From the NCBI GenBank assembly GCA_037179515.1, contig JAXCGZ010019183.1, positions 1 through 64,000 of the forward strand: 64,000 nucleotides of DNA, in the 5' to 3' direction. Shown piece after piece: positions 57,714 to 64,000 of this stretch. The stretch is from Halocaridina rubra. Taxonomy: Eukaryota; Arthropoda; Malacostraca; Decapoda; Atyidae. A model generated the notes under the pieces. The model ran no database searches and had not been told where the DNA came from. It worked only from the letters and a program-made list of their open reading frames with translations. Position numbers and translations under genes: made by a program. Every line of letters begins with the position of its first letter. The first letter of the stretch is position 1.

Positions 57714-57754
57714 ATTCTGGAGATAGCATGAGTTGCAGATGTGATCAGAGATGA
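57714..57754 (+). promoter_or_regulatory. short uORF overlapping the METTL25B start
   Basis: After the acceptor TTTCAG (ends 57713), ATG at 57728 opens an 8-codon frame whose stop TGA at 57752-57754 overlaps the main ATG (ATGA at 57751). This is a termination-reinitiation arrangement. Confidence 0.5.
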
Positions 57755-60700
57755 CACATGCAGTAGAAATTAATAAGGATAATATTGAATTATGGAAATC
57801 TTTTATTGCCAAGTCGTTAAAGCTTCTAGATATATACAGAAGCCTTCTTGACACTTACGTACTGGTAAGCGATTTTCCTTTTGGAGAATGAAGAATATTT
57901 CAGTCTTGGTGCTGTTGTATATATACTTGAAAAAATAAAGTTATTGACTTTCCCAAACTTTTGTTTGTTAAAATGGTCAGCATTTGGTTTAAAGTATGAG
58001 AGTACTAAAAGTTATTAGTCATGTATTAACATATATATTTTTGAACAGATTCATAGCTGATTCTATATATAGCTTATATGACTTGATTTCATTGTCATTT
58101 TGTGCTCCTCCTTTATTACATTATTCCATTTACATATTATTTATGCTGATAATAAAGTATTGTAGTTACATATAACAGTACGTACTGAAAAATATAAGTA
58201 AAATATTGCAGAATATATTCATAAGCCAAGGTGAAATGTGAAAGTTATTGCTTAGGGAGTTTAGTTTCCAGGGCTTCTTGCAGTTTCTTTATTATCGTAT
58301 TTCCTATGTAAACAAACTGCAAAGAAAGTCATAGTGACATTTTGAGATATTTAGTAGCAGTATAAAACATATGGTTTCACTTTCAGGATTTTTTCACTGA
58401 AGACTTATGGAGCTGCATAGATCCTAAGTGGAGTGGTGTTTTTGAATTATTGTCACCAAAACAGCTGGCAGAGTTTCTCTCAAAGGATGAAATACTCAAG
58501 TATAATGATTTTTCATATTCCCTTATAGTGATATGTACCGTCTTAAATATCCTTAAATTAGCTAGTAACCTTTGAATTGGATATAATCATATACTCTTTA
58601 TGTCTTCAGAAAATTTCTTAATTCTGGAATTATGATGTTATTCAACTGTTGCCCTTCCAAATTCAGTGGTATATCTTAAAGATAAACTAACAGGAACTAG
58701 AATAAATTGATGCCACTAGTGTCTCTTTCCTATCATATACAAAAATAAGCAATGAATTTTGCATTGTATTGATGACAAAGAATCTTAAATCAGTTCTTGA
58801 ATACGGTAAGAATAAGTATTGTTCCTGGACAACAGTAGCGTGATGGTTAGAGCATCTAACTCTGGAAGTGGCAGACCTACAATAGAGCTTACTTAAGGGC
58901 GTTTGGAAGGGTATCCAACCTCAGTTCCCCAGCTCCAAATTTGTGTCCACCCCCATAATTGTTAATGGGGATTAATAGTTACACATACAATGGCAAATTA
59001 GAATTTGCAAGCATTGTTCTAACATTTTAGTTTTTAATGAAATACACCATACAGCAATTTGATTTGCAGAACAGAGAGAGTTTGGCCACTGTCTCTTCTA
59101 GCATTACGAGCCTCTGCGTTTACATATGCTTTACCAAGAAAACCTATTGTAAACGACTCCCTGTTTTTAGACTATTTAAATAAATGCCATCAGTCCAGTG
59201 CTTTGAGAGACACTCCAAGATCTGATGGGGATACTGGTGAAAGTAACAGCAAGAGTGATAGTACTTATTTAACATCAGAAAATGCTGAGAATTGTGGATT
59301 CGAGATGGTAGATCATGTAGACCATACTGTTGCAGTTAGCGATGAAATAGATGCTCCCTCATTTGGAACACAGAATGCTAAAAATTTGCATGATATGCAT
59401 CCTCTTCACAAAGTAGAAGTATCTTGGGGAGATGCAGTCTCCGAGTTAAGTCCTGGTAAGGGATCATTACAAAATTTATGTTTTAACATTTGATTATGTG
59501 ATTCCATCAAGTACTTTAAAAAATTCTGTACATTCCATAAATCTTTTTTGTAATTTATTGCATATTTGATAAGTAAATAAAAATATGCAAAAAAGTCTGA
59601 TTAGTGAGCTTGTGTGGATTTTGAAGGGCTAAATGTTGAGGAAACTATTTGGCTTTTGCCAACGGAATATTATGAGTCTTAGAAATTTATGAATGAAACG
59701 AAACTTCGTCTTGGTCATTATATAAGTAACTTAGATGAGTGATGTGTAAATGAAGTGATGGTATTAGTGAAGTGTGACTTAATTGTTTTTGATGCTTAAG
59801 TATAATATAGAGTGAATCTAGTGACACCTTTAATGTTGCTACCCTTTGAGGGAGGGGGGCTAGAATACTTCCTCTGTGTTCCCCTGCGTGTCATAAGAGT
59901 CAACTGAATGGGGCGGAGCAAGGTCACTGGGAATCCCCTCCTCTGTATATTTTCTTCCCAAAGAGTTGCAGTATTTTACCTAGCACCCGTAGTTAACATT
60001 GTTGGAGACAATATTAAGTAAATTAGTTGTTTCTCTCAGTTGAAGCAAGACACCATCATCTTTTTCAGAAGGAGGACAACACAAATTGTTGCAACACGTG
60101 TTCCGACGTCATCTCAAACCCAAAAAGCAGCACGAAATTGCTCGATTGGCGTATATTGCTGCAAAAGTTGCTCACATTGCTTGCAATGATATTCTTGTCG
60201 ACGTGGGATCAGGACAAGGCCATCTATCGAGGTTTCTTGCATATGGACATAGTGTGAGAATCGTGTGTTTGGAGGCACAAGATGAGTTTATCAAAGGTGC
60301 AAAGTAAGTAGTTCTTGGTATGTGATTATTTAGATATATTTAGTCATACATGACTAAGTGTCTCACTATATAATAATTATTATTGTTAAATACATTCATT
60401 GATTATCTAGTTCAGTATAGCTTGTTCTGTATTCTCACTTTCAGAAACATCAATTGTCAGACCAGATATCCAATAAAACATTGTTTAGTTTTTCTCTTTA
60501 TTCCTCAGAAAACTTATATTGTGGCTTTTAATTTGTTGGAAAAGTTTACATATATATATATTTTTTCACAGTACATAAGAATTATACCGTAATTTAATGT
60601 TAAAAAATATATATTATATTGCTTTTAGACACTTCATTCAACACTGTAATATTACTATATACTTTCAGATTAATTGCATAGTTTACAAATCAGAAAAATT

Positions 60701-63161
60701 AGCGTATGCTTGGCTTTGATTTAAATAAAAATTTACACAAATTAGAAAATATTCGCAGTTGTCTTTAATATAAGAATAATTTACGCAAATTAAAAAATTC
60801 ACGTACTTCATGTATGTTCTTTAAGAAAATTATACCTTTTGTATTTGTCTTTTAAAATCTTATTCACAAATTAGAAAAACTTTTTGTATGTGTCTTAAAG
60901 AAAATTTACTCAAAGGAGAATAAATTATGCATATTAGTCATTAATTGAGGAAAATGTAACAAATCATAACAAAATTCACGTATATATGTTCTTATTTCTA
61001 GGAAATTTGACCATCAGCTAGAGACGGCAATTGAAAAGATGAAGAGGAGCGCAAAGTATGGGGTGACTTTTCATCTACCTCTTGCTCCAAGACATGCCGT
61101 TTGTCATTTAGATGTTGATATGGATCCTTTAATTTTTGAAGAGGTACGTTTGATATTTTAACTTTGAGCTACAAATAAGAATTAACTCTATTTTACTTGT
61201 GGATTAATATCTGGTAATAAAGGAAGTAATTTAGGGGACTGCAGTAGTGCAGTGTTTAGAGTACTCAACCCCAAGGGTTACAGACCCATGTTCCAGCCTA
61301 CTGTTGGGTATTAGGAAGGACATCTAATCATAGTATCCCAGTTCCACATTGTCTGTGTCCACCCCCATAATTGGGATTAATAGTGATATATAAAACCATA
61401 AAAGAAAGATATATAAATTGAAGGAAGGAATCCCTCTACTCCTTAGCCGTAATCCCATTCTTAAATTCATTCAATCCCCAATAATTTAATCCCTAAATAT
61501 AGGCTTCATCCACCACCAGATGGCTATAATTGCCAAAAATACTGAAGGTATGAAAAAAGTTGTGCGTGACCCGTTAGAAAGTCAAGGAGCTAATAGGAGT
61601 TAACATGGTAGATTGTCTTCTGTTGAATATGTGTGCTTTGACTCAGCCAGCCCCCCTTGCAAAAGGGGGTATTGGTCATAGGTGGGGCAAGCATAGCATA
61701 ACAAGAATCCTGTGGAACATTAAGAGAAGAGAAGAGTGTATGTAAACACAACCGCAAAGTTGAAAAAATAGCGTATTGTTAAGACTGTAAAGTGATGAAT
61801 CAAGCTAAGAAACAATGACAGTGACTTAGACCATAAAAATAAAGTGAATTTGATTTATGCAACTTTGATTTACATACGATTTTACCTTCTCCAGTAAATA
61901 GCAATTGAGAAGCAACCAGAAGAAGAAATTTAACAATGAATGGAAATAGATTACATTCTATTGCATCCCTCTTGTAATTTGTTTCCTCATACAGCATTTT
62001 CTGATTGATATGAAATTAATGATGAGACGGATCCTGTGCTCAATTTGCATGCTTTACCCAAACCCCTAGGAAATTTCTTGAACTTTCCTCTTACTCACTC
62101 CGTGGAACAGTCCTCTGAAGTAATTTTATATCCTGAGGATCAAGTGTTTTTTCAGCCTGCTTACATCCATTCCACTACAGCTCCGAAGAAAGGTCACTGC
62201 CAACCCCATGCTTTCCCACAGAGCTCTCAGGGACTGTATGTTTTGTTGATGGTGTATGTGGTTGTGTATGCTGTTGCTCATGATGCAATTAGATCTAAAA
62301 ATGGTGTAATCAAGAAGCTGTCAAAGTTGTCAGAGCTAGTAGGAAACAGTGACACTGCTCGTTCTCTTGCAATCCCTATGCAATGTTTTGCATTTATGTT
62401 TCATAACAATGCAGGCCAGTGATTTCATAGTATGCTTTCATGAAATAGACCATTCCAATTAAACATTTTATTTCTTTAGCATCCTTACACGTGGTCCCAC
62501 TCTGCAATCTGTCCCCACCTCTTAACTATCAGATTCATATCTGTCTACTTATAACTACTACTACTTCATCATTTCATGGCATTTCGATATTACCTTAAGC
62601 TTTCTTTGTCTTTCCTTCACAGTAACGCTTTGCGTAGTTTTCTTAGGGAAAATTATGAAGTATATCTCTCTTCCAGTATGTTAAGTGCAATTTTGAATGA
62701 TATTGCTCTAGACATTGGATACATGTATATGCAGATACATTTGCCACTTTTAGGCTGTATAATGCCTATACAGTTACTCTGTCATTTTTTTTTTAAAGAT
62801 TTTAAGGAACCATCATCCATTCAGAGACTGCGGTAGTGCAGTGGCAGCATGGCAGCCAGACTTGATCCTCCAGCACCAGTCTCTTTGTGTCCACCCCCAT
62901 ATTATGGATTAATAATAACACATAAACCATTAAATAGTACTTTACTTCTACCAACTGTAATTACTGATGTTGTAATTGTTGCAGGTGGTGAAAAACACTT
63001 GGCCAGAATTAGATTCCAGAGTGGAAACGTGTGGACTTTTGGGCCTTCATACCTGCGGAAATTTAGCAGCAACTTTACTTCGTCTTTTTACTCATTTACC
63101 CACGTGTCAAGCAGTTATATCAGTCGGTTGCTGTTATATGAAGCTAAATGAAAACTGGTCG
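57751..63161 (+). CDS. METTL25B: METTL25B/RRNAD1-like methyltransferase-family protein, 3' end outside the window
   Basis: Exons 57751-57864, 58387-58499, 59070-59455, 60069-60303, 61002-61143, 62985-63161 (389 codons so far), all GT-AG in consistent phase. LDIYRSLLDTYVLDFFTEDLW and VWPLSLLAL are typical of the N-terminal region. KPKKQHEI precedes the SAM-binding motif I VDVGSGQGHLSRF (about 248-260). GLHTCGNL (350-357) and SVGCCYMKL (376-384) are the family's C-terminal landmarks. The methyltransferase fold is clear; the substrate is not established. Residues about 105-200 in exon 3 form a long acidic, Ser/Asp-rich stretch, longer than the corresponding region as recalled in the human protein. 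The last donor seen is TCG|GTAAAT at 63162, and no convincing next exon lies before 64000. Confidence 0.92.
58826..58995 (+). mobile_element. SINE-A copy in METTL25B intron 2
   Basis: GGACAACAGTAGCGTGATGG head; ATAGTTACACATACAATGGC tail, 75 bp before exon 3. Confidence 0.72.
60690..60925. repeat. degenerate AT-rich repeat in METTL25B intron 4
   Basis: Units of about 55-60 bp around ACAAATTAGAAAA and TGTCTTTAA, four to five copies. Confidence 0.6.
61235..61405 (+). mobile_element. SINE-A copy in METTL25B intron 5
   Basis: GGGGACTGCAGTAGTGCAGT head; GGGATTAATAGTGATATATA tail. Confidence 0.75.
62036..62422 (+). other. unexplained 128-codon open frame in METTL25B intron 5
   Basis: An open frame with a hydrophobic middle (GLYVLLMVYVVVYAVAHD) and a mixed C-terminal part. 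It is bordered by repeats and resembles nothing I recognise. Could be a relic of a mobile element or chance. Confidence 0.25.
62824..62935 (+). mobile_element. SINE-A copy with internal deletion, METTL25B intron 5
   Basis: GAGACTGCGGTAGTGCAGTG joined almost directly to CCAGCACCAGTCTCTTTGTG; about 55 bp missing. 50 bp before exon 6. Confidence 0.68.
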
Positions 63162-64000
63162 GTAAATACTATTTTAAGTTGGGTACTGTGATCTAGGAAA
63201 TTATTATTAATGCTGGGAATTTTTTTTATTAATGCTGGAAATTTTGTTAAAGCTGAATAAAGTTTTGCTTTGTTAATATTACAAGGTACTGTAAATTATA
63301 TTTTTCAGTCTGTTCCCAAGTACTGTACTGTATAGTAGGTACTGCTTTAAAATATCTTTATAACTATTTATCTAGAAATATGTGTTTTTACAAAATTATG
63401 ATATCAGTACCATACTCTATATCTACCTCTACCCCTACCCGTGAAGAACATGGACTGCCATCAGCATTCTTGCTAATGTTGACACCTGGTGACTGCTATG
63501 GGGCACGTCAGTTGCATGTTGAATGGCCTGTAGATATACTGTACAAGCAGCAAAGCAGAAATGGGATATCCGGGACTGTAAAGACCGCACAAGCGAATGT
63601 TTAACAAACTGATTGTGTACCCGACTGACATTTAAGACTGCTCTGCTTAGCTCTGGAGGGCAGCATGACTAGAAGTTAAACTCTGATCTCAAAACACCCG
63701 CTGGCTTGAGGGTTTTCTTTCGTCAGCCAAAGTCTAGGTGAAAGAAAACTCCAAACAATATTCCTCTGCCCTGAAACCTTCACATGGGATCCAAGCTGGT
63801 TGCTGCTGGATGGGACATGCATGATGGCCACTACTTTTCATTACCACCCGTGTTCCCCTTGATGTTGAAAAAGTCTACTAAATGGGCGGAATGGGGGATA
63901 TGGCTTTTGTATATATATATTTTAGTAGTGAGGATTATTGTCACATTTTTATGTAACTCTTCAATGTATTTCTCTTTTGTATCTCGTAATGATCCTAAGA
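63162..64000. other. METTL25B intron, unrecognised repeat-like DNA
   Basis: 63430-63900 is GC-richer than its surroundings and includes an imperfect hairpin, GGTTTTCTTTC...GAAAGAAAACTCC at 63711-63753. It looks like a dispersed element but I cannot name it. Confidence 0.4.

Overview
The window looks like nuclear DNA of an arthropod, most likely a decapod crustacean. That placement is inference from short conserved-protein exons in long AT-rich introns, very long (TA)n and (CT)n microsatellites, short runs of AACCTAACCTAAC/GGTTAGG and a very dense tRNA-derived SINE load. Nothing in it looks bacterial or viral. Five protein genes can be rebuilt exon by exon with GT-AG junctions and matching phases. 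A ZNF511-like C2H2 zinc-finger gene (-, 3147-6344, 3 coding exons, 265 aa) and the large splicing factor subunit U2AF2/U2af50 (-, 10620-24889, 10 coding exons, 477 aa) lie head to tail on the minus strand. On the plus strand follow CUTA (28248-32506, 6 exons, 150 aa), a nanos-family gene (38605-52027) and the 5' two thirds or more of METTL25B/RRNAD1 (57751-63161, running off the right edge).

Layout: 1-3.0 kb holds SINE fragments, a MITE, TA arrays, a 69-bp-arm palindrome made from a tRNA-like SINE, and the fossil C-terminus of a non-LTR retrotransposon. 3.1-6.4 kb is ZNF511. 6.4-10.3 kb is intergenic with SINEs, a dispersed repeat and about 0.7 kb of nearly pure TA. 10.3-25.0 kb is U2AF2. 25.0-28.2 kb is the spacer between the divergent U2AF2 and CUTA genes. 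32.6-38.6 kb carries LINE fragments (one with a SINE inserted in it), a tRNA-like SINE followed by TA repeats, and an ACCGAT-rich minisatellite just upstream of the inferred nanos start. 52.0-57.7 kb is a repeat-rich spacer before METTL25B.

The most interesting locus is nanos. The CCHC/CCHC zinc finger is complete but split between two exons separated by a 5.2-kb intron, and that intron contains an almost intact CR1/Jockey-like LINE. Upstream lie two paralogous sets of N-terminal exons (cassette 1: 41468-43076; cassette 2: 44780-45657). Their reading-frame phases let either set join the same first exon and the same zinc-finger exon, but not each other by the best splice sites. This predicts two N-terminal isoforms. 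Other notable structures are palindromes embedded in TA arrays, tandem copies of a ZNF511 splice donor, a duplicated ZNF511 stop-codon region, and nested insertions that allow relative dating of the mobile elements. The genes are general cellular factors (splicing, rRNA/methyltransferase-like, CutA-type, germline RNA regulator), and the sequence shows no sign that they form one pathway.
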